Shown here piece after piece: positions 53,919-63,312 of a stretch of DNA of 64,000 bases. The position numbers and the translations under genes were made by a program. The notes beneath the pieces were generated by a model. It saw only the letters and a program-made list of their open reading frames with translations. It was not told where the DNA came from and did not search any database. Where the stretch lies: NCBI RefSeq assembly GCF_002105465.1, contig NZ_NCSQ01000171.1, positions 62,510-126,509 on the forward strand. Direction: 5' to 3'. The stretch's first letter is position 1, and each line of letters starts with the position of its first letter. This DNA is from Aquidulcibacter paucihalophilus. Lineage in GTDB: Bacteria > Pseudomonadota > Alphaproteobacteria > Caulobacterales > Aquidulcibacteraceae.

Positions 53919-53990
53919 AATAACGTTTCAACATTGGCAAGGCAATGACTCACCCCTAAAGTGGTAACGGCCATCCAAAGGGAGGACTAT

Positions 53991-54368
53991 GTGTCAAATC
54001 CACCGACAGTTCCAAGGCAAACACAACCAACTTTTCTGTTTGTCTGCAAAGATGGCCCAACGGCACCGGAAAAGCGGATCGAGCATTTGGCGGGGCATCT
54101 CGCCCATGTTGAAGCCCATTGGCAGTCCTATGTCACCGCCGGACCCCTAAAGGCACCTGGCAATCCAACAATCCATGGCTCGTGCTTGATTGTGTGCGCC
54201 GATGATGTGGACGCTGCCTGGGCAATCATGCGCGGCGATCCTTATTTCACGTGTGGGATGTTCGAGACTGTCGAAGTACATGATATGACCATGTCTATCG
54301 GAATTTATCCCGGCGGTAAGATCTGGGAGAGTCTTGACTCTGTTCTGGAGCGTGCCAACGGTGGTTGA
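53991..54368 (+). CDS. YciI-like small protein
   Basis: A 125-residue protein with a ferredoxin-like YCII domain (FLFVCKDGPTAPEKRIEHLAGHLAHVEAHWQSY...AGPLKAPGN). Domains of this type are found in muconolactone isomerase-like and other small catabolic enzymes; the conserved His/Asp pair lies in the LAGHLAHVEAH and CADDVDAAW region. Function is unknown. The start is GTG 53991, because AAAGGGAGG stands 5 bases upstream; the frame itself opens at 53961. It is divergent from the LeuC-like gene and leads into the GntR gene. Confidence 0.77.
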   Translation: MSNPPTVPRQTQPTFLFVCKDGPTAPEKRIEHLAGHLAHVEAHWQSYVTAGPLKAPGNPTIHGSCLIVCADDVDAAWAIMRGDPYFTCGMFETVEVHDMTMSIGIYPGGKIWESLDSVLERANGG

Positions 54369-54440
54369 GACATCATTTTACTTCAGTAGCCTGCCGGAAT
54401 TAGGGCTTTCCATTTCCTAAGGGCAGACTAGTTTCTCTTC

Positions 54441-55250
54441 ATGGACACGACCTTGCCCAATTCTCACGAACCTAGTTCCGAGCTTAAGGCCGCTATGGTA
54501 GACGCAAGGCTGCCGACGCCCTTGTATCACCAATTGTTTTTGGTCCTGCGTGAGCGCATTCGCTCAGGTGCCTTTCCGTTAGGCGCTGTTTTGCCAGGCG
54601 AGCAGGATTTGACGCAAGTCTTCAATGTCTCCCGCATTACGGTAAAGCGTGCCCTCAATGAATTGGCTTCGGCGGGTATGGTTTCCCGCCATCGGGGCCG
54701 CGGTACTGTCGTGACCTATAATGCCACTGTACCAGTCGTGAAGGGCAGCTTTGATAATCTGATGGAAGCCCTGAAAGTCATGGGCCTTTCGACAGAGGTT
54801 GAACTGATAAATGTGGCCCAGGTTGCGGCCACGGCGGAGATTGCAGAACTCTTGGGTCTCCCAAGTGGTGTCCCTGTCCAGCGCGCAGAGCGTATCCGCA
54901 AGTTGGAGGGCGAACCCTTTTCCTACATCGTTACCCACTTACCAATCGACATTGCAGCGACTTTTGACCCGGATGCGCTGGCGCATACGCCGATGTTGGA
55001 TTTGCTAGAGCGGTCAGGCTTTGTGGCGGTTTCCGCTGAACAATGGATCACAGCTTGCAGCGCAGAGCCTGCAACGGCCCAAGCTCTCAAGATTGCAACT
55101 GGCTCGCCGCTTTTGAAGATCGTGCGCGTCATGAAAGATGCCCAATCGGCACCGATTGAAGTTGTCCAAGGCTATTACCGGCCTGAACGCTTTCAATATC
55201 ACATGAATTTAACCCGGCAGCGCAAAGGCGGCCGCGATGAATGGCGATAG
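54441..55250 (+). CDS. GntR-family regulator with UTRA domain (HutC type)
   Basis: A 269-residue regulator with an N-terminal winged helix (LYHQLFLVLRERIRSGAFPLGAVLPGEQDLTQVFNVSRITVKRALNELASAGMVSRHRGRGTVV) and a C-terminal UTRA ligand domain. The UTRA part binds small organic acids or sugars in HutC-type proteins. It lies next to the divergent LeuCD/lyase operon and is a likely controller of it through the repeat at 53901-53918. It starts with ATG 54441 and ends 9 bases before the stop of the leftward response regulator. Confidence 0.86.
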   Translation: MDTTLPNSHEPSSELKAAMVDARLPTPLYHQLFLVLRERIRSGAFPLGAVLPGEQDLTQVFNVSRITVKRALNELASAGMVSRHRGRGTVVTYNATVPVVKGSFDNLMEALKVMGLSTEVELINVAQVAATAEIAELLGLPSGVPVQRAERIRKLEGEPFSYIVTHLPIDIAATFDPDALAHTPMLDLLERSGFVAVSAEQWITACSAEPATAQALKIATGSPLLKIVRVMKDAQSAPIEVVQGYYRPERFQYHMNLTRQRKGGRDEWR

Positions 55251-55259
55251 CCTCAAGCC

Positions 55260-55946
55260 CTATGGCTCAAGGCGATAGCCACCACCTTCCGTGATTAAAA
55301 GACCGTTGCGGCTTGAAACCGGCTCAATTTTCTGTCGCAAGCGATAGATGTGGGTTTCCAGCGTGTGCGTGGTGACAGCCGCATTATAACCCCAGACTTC
55401 GCGCAGCAATTCATCGCGAGGCACTGCCTTTGCGCCAGAGCGATACAGATAGCGCAGGATTGCAGCTTCTTTATCGGTCAAGCGGATGCGCTTGCCGGTG
55501 GCGTCGGTCAATGTACGGTTGGCGGGTTTGAAGTCGTAAGGGCCAATCTTCAAGGTCGCGACGTCAGTTTGGTCATGGCTGCGCAAATGGGCGCGTACGC
55601 GAGCCAGAAGTACCGCAAAGCGGAATGGCTTGGTGACATAGTCGTTGGCACCCGCATCGAGGCCCAAGACTGTATCAGAATCGGTGGACTGACCTGTCAG
55701 CATGATGATAGGCCCTGCAAATCCACCCGCGCGGATCGCCTTACAGGCTTCACGACCATCGAGATCAGGAAGATCGATATCGAGCAGAATTAGGTCGGGA
55801 CCCTGAGTGCGTGCAGCGGCGACCCCGCTTGCAGCATCCTGGGCCATAACGGTGTCGAATTCCCCCGTCAGCTCGAATTGCTCGGCCAAGGTGGTGCGGA
55901 GATCATGGTCGTCATCGACCAGAAGGAGGGTGCGCTTGCGTGACAT
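55260..55946 (-). CDS. OmpR-type response regulator, CenR-like
   Basis: A two-component response regulator of 228 residues with a receiver domain (LLLVDDDHDLR, phospho-acceptor Asp in LILLDIDLPD, LGLDAGANDYVTKPF) and an OmpR winged helix (IRLTDKEAAILRYLYRSGAKAVPRDELLREVWGYNAAVTTHTLETHIYRLRQKI). The sequence style is very close to CenR of Caulobacter, an essential regulator of envelope integrity; no histidine kinase is adjacent, also as in Caulobacter. The start was set at ATG 55946, where the conserved N-terminus begins. Confidence 0.83.
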   Translation of the reverse strand: MSRKRTLLLVDDDHDLRTTLAEQFELTGEFDTVMAQDAASGVAAARTQGPDLILLDIDLPDLDGREACKAIRAGGFAGPIIMLTGQSTDSDTVLGLDAGANDYVTKPFRFAVLLARVRAHLRSHDQTDVATLKIGPYDFKPANRTLTDATGKRIRLTDKEAAILRYLYRSGAKAVPRDELLREVWGYNAAVTTHTLETHIYRLRQKIEPVSSRNGLLITEGGGYRLEP

Positions 55947-56021
55947 GAGCCTTACATGGTTGCACCCTATTGTGTGATACAAGAGGGTGCGGCATCACAG
56001 AGTCTTGATCCAGGGGAAATT

Positions 56022-56528
56022 ATGCAGGTTTTTGCAGCGTCAAAATCGGGTTGGCTAACCTACGGACAAACAAAAGTGCGTTGTTCCATTGGTAAGGGTG
56101 GTGCAAAGCCCGCTACTGAAAAGCGTGAGGGCGATGGGGCAAGCCCGCTTGGCGTGTGGCCAATCCGTGCCATTTTTTGGAGAGAGGATCGTGGACCCAA
56201 GCCTGTGTCGGGATTTGATGCCACGCCGATTCAGCCACAAGACGGGTGGTGTGATGCAGCAGATGACCCAAAATACAATCAGTTCGTGACCCATCCCTAT
56301 CCGGCTAGTGCTGAACATTTGTGGCGCGAAGACGGGCTTTACAATATCATTGTCGTCCTTGGACATAATGATGACCCTGTTGTGCCGGCGATGGGGTCGG
56401 CTATCTTCATGCATTGCGCTTCAGAAGACTATAGGCCCACAGAGGGTTGCGTGGCTTTGGCCGAGGACGACCTGCGTGACCTGCTGAAGCATGCAAAACT
56501 GGGCGATGCTGTAGCCTTCACCGACTAA
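56022..56528 (+). CDS. L,D-transpeptidase (YkuD-type) family protein
   Basis: A 168-residue member of the L,D-transpeptidase family, which cross-links or anchors peptidoglycan through 3-3 bonds. The catalytic-domain features are the IKP/KREGDGASPLGVWPI region near the N-terminus, VVLGHNDDP with the conserved His, and FMHCASEDYRPTEGCVAL with the active-site Cys in TEGC. There is no obvious signal peptide, so it may be cytoplasmic or use another route. Start 56022 has GGGGA 6 bases upstream; the frame opens at 55956. It is divergent from the CenR-like envelope regulator, which fits an envelope theme. Confidence 0.78.
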   Translation: MQVFAASKSGWLTYGQTKVRCSIGKGGAKPATEKREGDGASPLGVWPIRAIFWREDRGPKPVSGFDATPIQPQDGWCDAADDPKYNQFVTHPYPASAEHLWREDGLYNIIVVLGHNDDPVVPAMGSAIFMHCASEDYRPTEGCVALAEDDLRDLLKHAKLGDAVAFTD

Positions 56529-56606
56529 TTCTGTCTGGCTTCACCGACAAAGTGTTGCGCGAATGCTCTTGCCTATTTGCTGCGTTTGGCGTTTTAGGCT
56601 GACTTT

Positions 56607-58034
56607 ATGCATGAAGAAGCCGCGACCTCTCTCCAAAGCCAACAGATAGACCGCCCCACATCTGCCCGAGCACCAGACGGGAAGACAGGCAAGACCCTGT
56701 TTATCCAGACATATGGCTGTCAAATGAATGTCTATGACAGCGAACGTATGGCTGATGTCTTGCGGCCCTTGGGCTACAGCCCAGTTGATAAGCCTGATAA
56801 TGCAAACCTTGTTGTGCTCAACACCTGCCATATTCGCGAGAAGGCAACCGAAAAAGTCTATTCTGAAATTGGTCGTCTTAAGGCACATAAGGACTTGATG
56901 GCGCAGAACGGTGCCAAAATGACCATTGCGATCGCAGGCTGTGTCGCTCAAGCCGAGGGCGAAGAAATCATGCGTCGCGCGCCAGCGGTAGATTTGGTCG
57001 TGGGCCCACAAGCCTATCATAAGCTACCCGAGTTGATCGCCCGTGCCGCCCGAGCGAGCGGTGAGCGACTTGAGACGAGCTTCGAGGCTGACGAGAAGTT
57101 TGACGCCTTGCCAACTTTGCGCGCACCCGATGGACCATCGGCCTTTTTGTCTGTGCAAGAAGGGTGCGATAAATTCTGTACCTTCTGTGTTGTGCCCTAC
57201 ACGCGCGGCGCGGAATATTCGCGCCCAGTTGATCCCATTATTCTCGAAGCTCGCGGGCTTGCGCAGCAAGGGGTACGGGAAATCACGCTTTTGGGTCAAA
57301 ACGTCAACGCCTACCATGGGCAGGGGCCGACATTGTCTGGTTCTGAGACATGGTCTTTGGCACAATTGGTTCGCCATCTCGCCAAGATCGGTGGGATAGA
57401 GCGCATCCGCTATACGACGTCACACCCTTGCGACATGAGCGACGACTTGATTGAAGCCCATGGCGAAGTGAAGGAACTAATGCCCTATCTGCACCTGCCT
57501 GTGCAGTCTGGCTCCAACAAAATCCTCAAAGCTATGAACCGCAAGCACAGTGTAGAGAGCTATCTCGACACCATTGCCAAGGTACGTCAGGCACGTCCTG
57601 ACATCGCTTTGGCTTCAGATTTTATTGTGGGTTTCCCCGGAGAGACCGAACAAGATTTTGAAGACACGATGGAACTGGTTCGCGCGGTGGGCTATGCAGG
57701 AGCCTATAGTTTCAAATATTCTAAGCGCCCGGGCACGCCAGCCTCTGAAATGTATGGCCAAGTCGCTTCAGAAGTCGCCGATGACCGACTGCAACGTTTG
57801 CAAGCCTTGATATTAGAGCAACAGCGCGCCTTTAATGCTGCCAAAATTGGGGAGACTTTTGATGTGCTCTTCACCGGTAAGGGCCGCAATGAAGGCCAGA
57901 TCTTGGGCCGTAGCCCATGGTTGCAGTCGGTCCATGTTGCCGGGCCAGAACATCTGATTGGCCAAATCCAAAGTGTTCGAATAATTGGCACCATGCCGAA
58001 TTCCCTGACCGGGGAATTGGTGACTGCTTCGTGA
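56607..58034 (+). CDS. miaB: tRNA 2-methylthio-N6-isopentenyladenosine synthase MiaB
   Basis: MiaB is a radical-SAM methylthiotransferase that modifies A37 of tRNAs reading UNN codons. The N-terminal domain cluster cysteines are in TYGCQMN, NTCHIR and AGCVAQ, and the radical-SAM triplet is CDKFCTFC (about residues 187-194). A TRAM domain closes the protein. Length (475 residues) is normal. The gene ends in a GTGA overlap with the phoH-ybeY frame. It opens the conserved miaB-phoH-ybeY-corC-lnt block. Confidence 0.96.
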   Translation: MHEEAATSLQSQQIDRPTSARAPDGKTGKTLFIQTYGCQMNVYDSERMADVLRPLGYSPVDKPDNANLVVLNTCHIREKATEKVYSEIGRLKAHKDLMAQNGAKMTIAIAGCVAQAEGEEIMRRAPAVDLVVGPQAYHKLPELIARAARASGERLETSFEADEKFDALPTLRAPDGPSAFLSVQEGCDKFCTFCVVPYTRGAEYSRPVDPIILEARGLAQQGVREITLLGQNVNAYHGQGPTLSGSETWSLAQLVRHLAKIGGIERIRYTTSHPCDMSDDLIEAHGEVKELMPYLHLPVQSGSNKILKAMNRKHSVESYLDTIAKVRQARPDIALASDFIVGFPGETEQDFEDTMELVRAVGYAGAYSFKYSKRPGTPASEMYGQVASEVADDRLQRLQALILEQQRAFNAAKIGETFDVLFTGKGRNEGQILGRSPWLQSVHVAGPEHLIGQIQSVRIIGTMPNSLTGELVTAS

Positions 58035-59527
58035 CGCGTCGTCGCAAATCAGAAGAAGGGCGCGTCGCCCTCACCAACCCAAACTTGGTGCCTTTAGTGG
58101 CGGGTCCGGCTCATCGTAATTTGACCTTGGTCGAGGATGCTTTTGGTGTCGATGTAACCGCCCAAGGCGGTGATATTTTGGTCCATGGCGATGATCCTGT
58201 GTCGGTTGGCCAAGCGCGCGAGGCATTGCAGGCTCTCATCGAGAGGGCGGCGGCCGGGATGGCTTTGGGTCTGCCTGAAGTCCGTTCGGCTATCACCTTC
58301 GTTCGGGCGGGTTCGCGCGCGCGCAGCGGCGCTCTTTCGTTGCCCGGGCGCCGCGCCGACATCAAGCCCAGAACCCCGACTCAAGCCATTTATCTCGACG
58401 CTCTCATGGGTGGCGAGTACGACCTCGTGTTCGGCGTTGGGCCTGCCGGAACTGGAAAGACTTTTTTGGCCGTGGCGGTTGGCGTCTCGCTATTGCTAGA
58501 AGGGCGCGTCTCACGCGTTGTAGTGACCCGACCCGCTGTGGAAGCGGGTGAACGATTGGGCTTTCTGCCGGGAGACCTTGAAGAGAAGGTGGATCCCTAT
58601 CTTCAGCCTATTTGGGATGCCTTCAAAACCCTTCTAGGAGCCGCGCAATTAGAGCGCCGCAAAGCCGCAGGTGAAATTGAGGTCGCCCCACTGGCCTTCA
58701 TGCGCGGGAGAACTTTGTCCGATGCATTTGTGATCGTGGATGAAGCGCAGAATACCACTCGCATGCAGATGAAAATGCTGCTGACCCGTTTGGGTGAGGG
58801 GTCGCGTATGGCAGTCAATGGCGATCCAAGTCAGATCGATTTGCCGCGCGCCAGCGAGTCCGGCTTGCCCCATGCATTACGAATCCTGCGGCGAGTTGAA
58901 GGCATGAAGATCGTCCACTTTACGGCAGAAGATGTCGTCCGCCACCCCCTCGTCGGGCGGATCGTCTCGGCATATGAGCGTGAAGCTGACGAGGCAGTCC
59001 CCGCCCGCGCTGTGCCGATTGCAGAACCAGAGCACACTATGACTAACCGCCCCGCATCCTTTGGCGTTGACGTACAAATCGAAGCTGAAGGTTGGTATCA
59101 AGTTTTCGGACCAGACTCCGAGGCCGAAATCGAGAAAATCGTGCAGGCGGTCTCACGTTATTTTGAACCAGCCGAAGATAGCTTCGCATTGCTTCTGACC
59201 AGCGATCCGGTCGTTCAAGCTTTAAACGCGCAGTGGCGCCATAAAGACCAGCCAACAAATGTCTTATCTTTTCCAGCACCTGAGACAGTTCACGCGCTTG
59301 AGAAAACCTTGGGGGATGTCGCGCTTGCTTACGAAACCTGTGCGCGCGAGGCCCTTGAACAGGGCAAAAACCTCAAAGATCACGCTACCCATTTACTTGT
59401 GCATGGGCTATTACATCTTTTAGGATATGATCATGAAGCCGATGATGATGCGGCGGAGATGGAAGGCTTAGAGAGAGAGATATTGGCAAACCTCGGTATT
59501 GCTGATCCTTATCACACCCATGACTGA
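58031..59527 (+). CDS. PhoH-YbeY fusion protein
   Basis: One uninterrupted frame of 498 codons combines two normally separate genes. Residues 1-330 are a PhoH/YbeZ ATPase with P-loop GPAGTGKT (137-144) and Walker B VIVDEAQ (235-241). Residues from about 337 are a YbeY endoribonuclease, with the zinc motif [11 protein letters not shown] (His458, His462, His468), ending normally. A Met at 337 (59039) could be an internal start but has no clear Shine-Dalgarno. PhoH and YbeY are known to interact in 16S 3'-end maturation, so a fusion is plausible. The GTG start overlaps the miaB stop by four bases (GTGA); the frame opens upstream at 57917 inside miaB. Confidence 0.88.
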   Translation: MTRRRKSEEGRVALTNPNLVPLVAGPAHRNLTLVEDAFGVDVTAQGGDILVHGDDPVSVGQAREALQALIERAAAGMALGLPEVRSAITFVRAGSRARSGALSLPGRRADIKPRTPTQAIYLDALMGGEYDLVFGVGPAGTGKTFLAVAVGVSLLLEGRVSRVVVTRPAVEAGERLGFLPGDLEEKVDPYLQPIWDAFKTLLGAAQLERRKAAGEIEVAPLAFMRGRTLSDAFVIVDEAQNTTRMQMKMLLTRLGEGSRMAVNGDPSQIDLPRASESGLPHALRILRRVEGMKIVHFTAEDVVRHPLVGRIVSAYEREADEAVPARAVPIAEPEHTMTNRPASFGVDVQIEAEGWYQVFGPDSEAEIEKIVQAVSRYFEPAEDSFALLLTSDPVVQALNAQWRHKDQPTNVLSFPAPETVHALEKTLGDVALAYETCAREALEQGKNLKDHATHLLVHGLLHLLGYDHEADDDAAEMEGLEREILANLGIADPYHTHD

Positions 59528-60452
59528 CGACCCATCCAGTAGTAACTCAGCCAAGAAAACAAGCTTTTGGAAGCGGTGGACGCAAAAGCTGCGTCGCCAG
59601 AACGCTTATGCAGGCCTAGATCCCGCCGAGCTCCTGCGTGAGCGCGAGCAGTCTGGCGAAACGATTGAGCGCAATCAAAAGGACATGATCGTCAAGGCCG
59701 CAAGCTTTGATCGGTTGTCGGTGCGTGACGTAATGGTACCCCGCGCCGACATTACGGCCGTAGAAATTGAGATGCCGCTTGGCGAAGTCGCCCGCATGTT
59801 TGAGGAACATCAGCATTCTCGTATGCCGGTTTATTCCGAAAATCTCGACACACCCTTGGGCTTTGTCCACGTCAAAGACATTCTATCCTTGCTGATTCCG
59901 GATGCAGAGGGTCAGACCAAGGCAAAGTTGGATGATCTCGTCTTAGGGCGGCTAAAGCGCGATTTGCTCTATGTTCCGATCTCCATGAAGTTACCAAACC
60001 TGTTGCTGCAAATGCGTGCAAAGCGATGCCATATGGCACTTGTGATCGATGAATATGGTGGCACCGATGGCTTGGTGACGATTGAAGACCTCGTAGAAGA
60101 AATCATTGGCGATATTGATGACGAACACGATGATCTCGATCAGGACCTCATCGTTGATACCGGAAACGGCGTCTGGGAGGCCGATGCGCGGGTAGAGTTA
60201 GATGACTTTTCTGAGCGTGCTGGCGTGGATCTGACGCTGGAAGATATGGAAGATGATATTGATACGCTGGGTGGTTTGGTCTTTGCACTTGCAGGACGGG
60301 TCCCGCCACGCGGTGAAATCCTTCATCATCCTACTGGCTATGATTTTGAAGTCATTGATGCGGACCCGCGCAGAATCAAGCGGGTGCGTATCCGTTCCGC
60401 CAAAGCGGTGGAAAAGGCAAATACCGATAGTTCTCAGGCACCATCTGCGTGA
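59520..60452 (+). CDS. corC: CorC/HlyC-family protein with CBS pair
   Basis: CorC-type protein, associated with magnesium/cobalt homeostasis; here 310 residues without the N-terminal membrane domain found in larger relatives. Features are two CBS domains ([59 protein letters not shown]) and a C-terminal transporter-associated CorC_HlyC domain ([25 protein letters not shown]). It overlaps the YbeY end by eight bases and lnt by four, so the block is translationally coupled. Confidence 0.92.
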   Translation: MTDDPSSSNSAKKTSFWKRWTQKLRRQNAYAGLDPAELLREREQSGETIERNQKDMIVKAASFDRLSVRDVMVPRADITAVEIEMPLGEVARMFEEHQHSRMPVYSENLDTPLGFVHVKDILSLLIPDAEGQTKAKLDDLVLGRLKRDLLYVPISMKLPNLLLQMRAKRCHMALVIDEYGGTDGLVTIEDLVEEIIGDIDDEHDDLDQDLIVDTGNGVWEADARVELDDFSERAGVDLTLEDMEDDIDTLGGLVFALAGRVPPRGEILHHPTGYDFEVIDADPRRIKRVRIRSAKAVEKANTDSSQAPSA

Positions 60453-62062
60453 CTGACACCCTAATGCCCCCATCATCGGCGGCTGAGCCCGAAACAAGTC
60501 ATCCCATAGCTATTCTGGGCCCGAACAAGCCTGCTTGGCTCTCTGGTTTAGGTGCGATGTTGTTAGGTGCACTCGCGGTCTTGGGCCATGCACCTTTCCA
60601 TATTTGGCCGGCCTTCATGGTATCCATCTGCGGCCTCATTTTCTTGCTGGATGGCGCATTTCAAAACAAGAAGCGGCTTAGATCGGCCTTTTGGCGCGGC
60701 TGGTCTTGGGGATTTGGCTACTTCCTCGCTGGGATGTTTTGGGTCGGCAATGCGTTTTTGGTCGATCCCGAGAAATTTGCCGTCTTGATGCCATTCGCTG
60801 TTACAGCTTTGCCCGCCGCGATGGGTGTGTATTGGGGGCTGGCGGCTGTTGCGGCGCAAGGGCTTTGGCGCGCAGGGCCGTCTCGTATTCTGATTTTTGC
60901 CGTCTGCTTTGGCATGAGCGAATTTGCGCGTAGCCATTTATTCACCGGCCTTCCTTGGAATTTGCCGGCCTATATTTGGAAACCGGGAGAGCCGATCAGC
61001 CAAGTTGCCGGCTTAATCGGTCCTTATGGGCTGTCAGTCTTGACCCTCTGGGCTTTAGCAACACCCGTCGTCCTTTTGGCAACGGGCGAGGGGCGCAAGC
61101 GCTATATCTCTCTTGTCGTCGCAGGGGGGTTAGCATTGGGTAGCTATGCGTATGGCTTGATTCAGCTTCGCGCAGCGGGGCCGATTGATCCGATGGCTGG
61201 AAAAGGTCCTGTGATTGCTGCCGGCCAAGCTGGGTTTAGCCAAAAGGAGGTGTGGGATCCCGCCAATACGGTGCGGATCGTTGAAACCTATCTTGATTTG
61301 TTGGAAACGTCAGACTCCCAGAAGGCAGATATTGTGGTTTGGCCGGAAGGGGCTTTCCCATTCATTCTTTTGGAAGAGCCCCTTGTCTTAGAGCAGATTC
61401 AAGCCCGCCTCGGTGCACGGACTTTAGCAGTCGGTTCCATTCGTCGTGACCTTTTGGCCGGACAAGCGCTCTTTTCCAATAGTCTGCTGGTGTTTGATGT
61501 GGAGAATGGCGGCCTAACCACGCGCGCCGTCTATGATAAGCATCATTTGGTACCGTTTGGTGAATATCTGCCCCTGCGATCGCTGTTCCAGGTTTTCGGG
61601 ATTGCAAGTCTAGTCTCTTATGATGGCGAGATGTCACCAGGGCCAGAGCCCGCGACATTAAGCCTTCCCAAAGCGCCTTTGGCCGATCCCCGCATTTGTT
61701 ATGAGATTGTGTTTCCAAGCTTCAACAAGCAAGCGACTGGTAAAGCTGCTTGGATCCTGAATGTGTCGATTGATGCATGGTATGGTGATTTGCTGGGGCC
61801 AGATCAGCATTATGCGCAAGCCCGTTATCGTGCCATTGAAACAGGGCTGCCTGTGGTGCGATCCGCTAGTGGCGGGTGGTCCGCTATTGTTGATCGCCTC
61901 GGACGCCCAGTGGCTGAACATCGCGCCGGGGCTGGCTATGCGACGGCACGACTGCCGGAGTTCTTCGGACCCACTTTCTATGCCCGTTTCGGCGAACTCG
62001 GGTTTGGCATTTTAATTCTTGGTTTCGGCCTGATGGCGGTTTGGCGACACAAGCGGCATTGA
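60449..62062 (+). CDS. lnt: Apolipoprotein N-acyltransferase
   Basis: Lnt adds the third acyl chain to lipoproteins at the inner membrane. The 537-residue product has about six N-terminal membrane segments and a periplasmic nitrilase-like domain. The catalytic triad reads Glu300 (VWPEGAF), Lys364 (DKHHLVPFGEY) and Cys417 (RICYEIVFPS). A C-terminal membrane segment ends in WRHKRH. The GTG start overlaps the corC stop as GTGA. Length is normal for alphaproteobacteria. Confidence 0.95.
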   Translation: MTDTLMPPSSAAEPETSHPIAILGPNKPAWLSGLGAMLLGALAVLGHAPFHIWPAFMVSICGLIFLLDGAFQNKKRLRSAFWRGWSWGFGYFLAGMFWVGNAFLVDPEKFAVLMPFAVTALPAAMGVYWGLAAVAAQGLWRAGPSRILIFAVCFGMSEFARSHLFTGLPWNLPAYIWKPGEPISQVAGLIGPYGLSVLTLWALATPVVLLATGEGRKRYISLVVAGGLALGSYAYGLIQLRAAGPIDPMAGKGPVIAAGQAGFSQKEVWDPANTVRIVETYLDLLETSDSQKADIVVWPEGAFPFILLEEPLVLEQIQARLGARTLAVGSIRRDLLAGQALFSNSLLVFDVENGGLTTRAVYDKHHLVPFGEYLPLRSLFQVFGIASLVSYDGEMSPGPEPATLSLPKAPLADPRICYEIVFPSFNKQATGKAAWILNVSIDAWYGDLLGPDQHYAQARYRAIETGLPVVRSASGGWSAIVDRLGRPVAEHRAGAGYATARLPEFFGPTFYARFGELGFGILILGFGLMAVWRHKRH

Positions 62063-62086
62063 CACAAACAACTCTTCATTGAAATA

Positions 62087-62518
62087 ATGTCTGCACCAAG
62101 GCAAGGTTTCATGATTAATCATCGTCGTTCTACTTCCGTTGATGCTTATGTTGGCTGTCGCTTAAAGCAGCGGCGTGAAGATTTGGGTATGAGCCAAGAG
62201 CGCTTGGCCGAATTGCTGGGTCTGTCGTTTCAACAAGTTCAAAAATACGAACGCGGCATGAACCGAATCGGGGCAAGCCGTCTATTCCAACTTTGCGGCC
62301 TATTGGGCGTTGAGCCGTCCTTCTTCTTCGACGGGCTAAACGTGGCGCTAGGGCCGGGTGTTGCAGAAATTCCAAGCGTGGCAGAGACACTCTCTACCGC
62401 AAGTCTTTTGGCTGCCCCTGGCGCTCTTGAGCTTCTGGCCGATTATGCGCGCTTAAAATCCAGCACTCAGCGCAAGAAGGTCATTGAGCTAGTTCGCATT
62501 CTGGCTGATGGCGACTAG
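62087..62518 (+). CDS. XRE-family transcriptional regulator
   Basis: A 143-residue regulator with a helix-turn-helix of the XRE/Cro type (VGCRLKQRREDLGMSQERLAELLGLSFQQVQKYERGMNRIGASRLFQLCGLLGVEPSFFF, about residues 22-80), and a less conserved tail. This small XRE gene behind lnt is common in alphaproteobacteria, usually followed by metK and trmB. Here trmB follows directly. An alternative Met at 62111 is possible. Confidence 0.86.
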   Translation: MSAPRQGFMINHRRSTSVDAYVGCRLKQRREDLGMSQERLAELLGLSFQQVQKYERGMNRIGASRLFQLCGLLGVEPSFFFDGLNVALGPGVAEIPSVAETLSTASLLAAPGALELLADYARLKSSTQRKKVIELVRILADGD

Positions 62519-62595
62519 GCTCTGTACGAGGGGTTGCTGCCAAGCGTAGATTTCCGGCTCTAGTCCAAGGGCAGCCAAACGGGCATAAGCAGCCC

Positions 62596-63312
62596 ATGTC
62601 CAACCCTGATTTCTCTGCACCAAAGCCCTTTGGGCCGCTCCGATCCTTTGGACGCGTGCGTGGCCGCGCTTTATCCGATCGCCAAGAACAGCTGTTTGAA
62701 ACCCTATTTCCACGCGTGTCGATTCCAGCAGAACCAGCCCATGGCCTAGACCCCAGCCACTGGATGCCCTCTGCGGAAGCCATTGTTTTTGAGATCGGCT
62801 TTGGTGGAGCCGAGCATTTGATTGGGCAAGCCGAGCGTCATCCAAATCACCTCTTTCTGGGGGCCGAGCCCTTTCAAGAAGGGGTTGCCAAGGCCTTGGT
62901 TGGTATTGAAGACCGCGGCCTTACGAATGTGCGTCTTTCGGCGTCAGATGCCCGGCCCGTTTTGCAGGCCCTCAAGCCGGCCAGCCTCGACAAGCTGGTG
63001 GTCCTGTTTCCGGACCCATGGCATAAGGCCAAACACAATAAGCGTCGTCTTATCCAAACCGCCTTTTTGGACGATGCCCATAAAGCACTTAAGCTCGGCG
63101 GTGAGCTTCGTTTTGCCACCGATTGGGCCGATTATGCCGCGTGGACGCTAGAGAAAGTAACCCAACACGGTGGCTTTGAGTGGCAGGCAGAGATGGCGGC
63201 TGATTGGCGGACGCCACCAGACGATCACATTACAACGCGATATGAAATCAAAAAGCTTGGGGATTGCGCGCCTATTTTCTTGCGCTTTACCGCCCGCCCG
63301 CGGGGGTTGTGA
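62596..63312 (+). CDS. trmB: tRNA (guanine-N7-)-methyltransferase
   Basis: TrmB methylates G46 in the tRNA variable loop with S-adenosylmethionine. The 238-residue product has the Rossmann motif IVFEIGFGGAEHLIGQA, the LFPDPWHKAKHNKRRLI motif with the catalytic Asp and the FATDWADYAAWTL stretch. Length is typical. It ends inside the convergent ABC ATPase gene end (26-base overlap of the two tails). metK, its usual upstream neighbour, is missing. Confidence 0.94.
   Translation: MSNPDFSAPKPFGPLRSFGRVRGRALSDRQEQLFETLFPRVSIPAEPAHGLDPSHWMPSAEAIVFEIGFGGAEHLIGQAERHPNHLFLGAEPFQEGVAKALVGIEDRGLTNVRLSASDARPVLQALKPASLDKLVVLFPDPWHKAKHNKRRLIQTAFLDDAHKALKLGGELRFATDWADYAAWTLEKVTQHGGFEWQAEMAADWRTPPDDHITTRYEIKKLGDCAPIFLRFTARPRGL

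Noticed and set aside
55243-55280. Direct repeat GGCGATAGCC and weak hairpin between the GntR gene and the CenR-like gene
   Set aside because: The hairpin has two internal mismatches and no T-run, and both repeat copies lie in coding ends; not strong enough for a terminator.
57917-58030. Extended N-terminus of the phoH-ybeY frame
   Set aside because: The 38 codons lie inside miaB in another frame; the GTG at 58031 overlaps the miaB stop in the usual coupled way and begins the family homology.
62078-62090. TTCATTGAA before the XRE gene resembling the half-site of the TetR repeat
   Set aside because: A single half-site without symmetric partner; probably chance.
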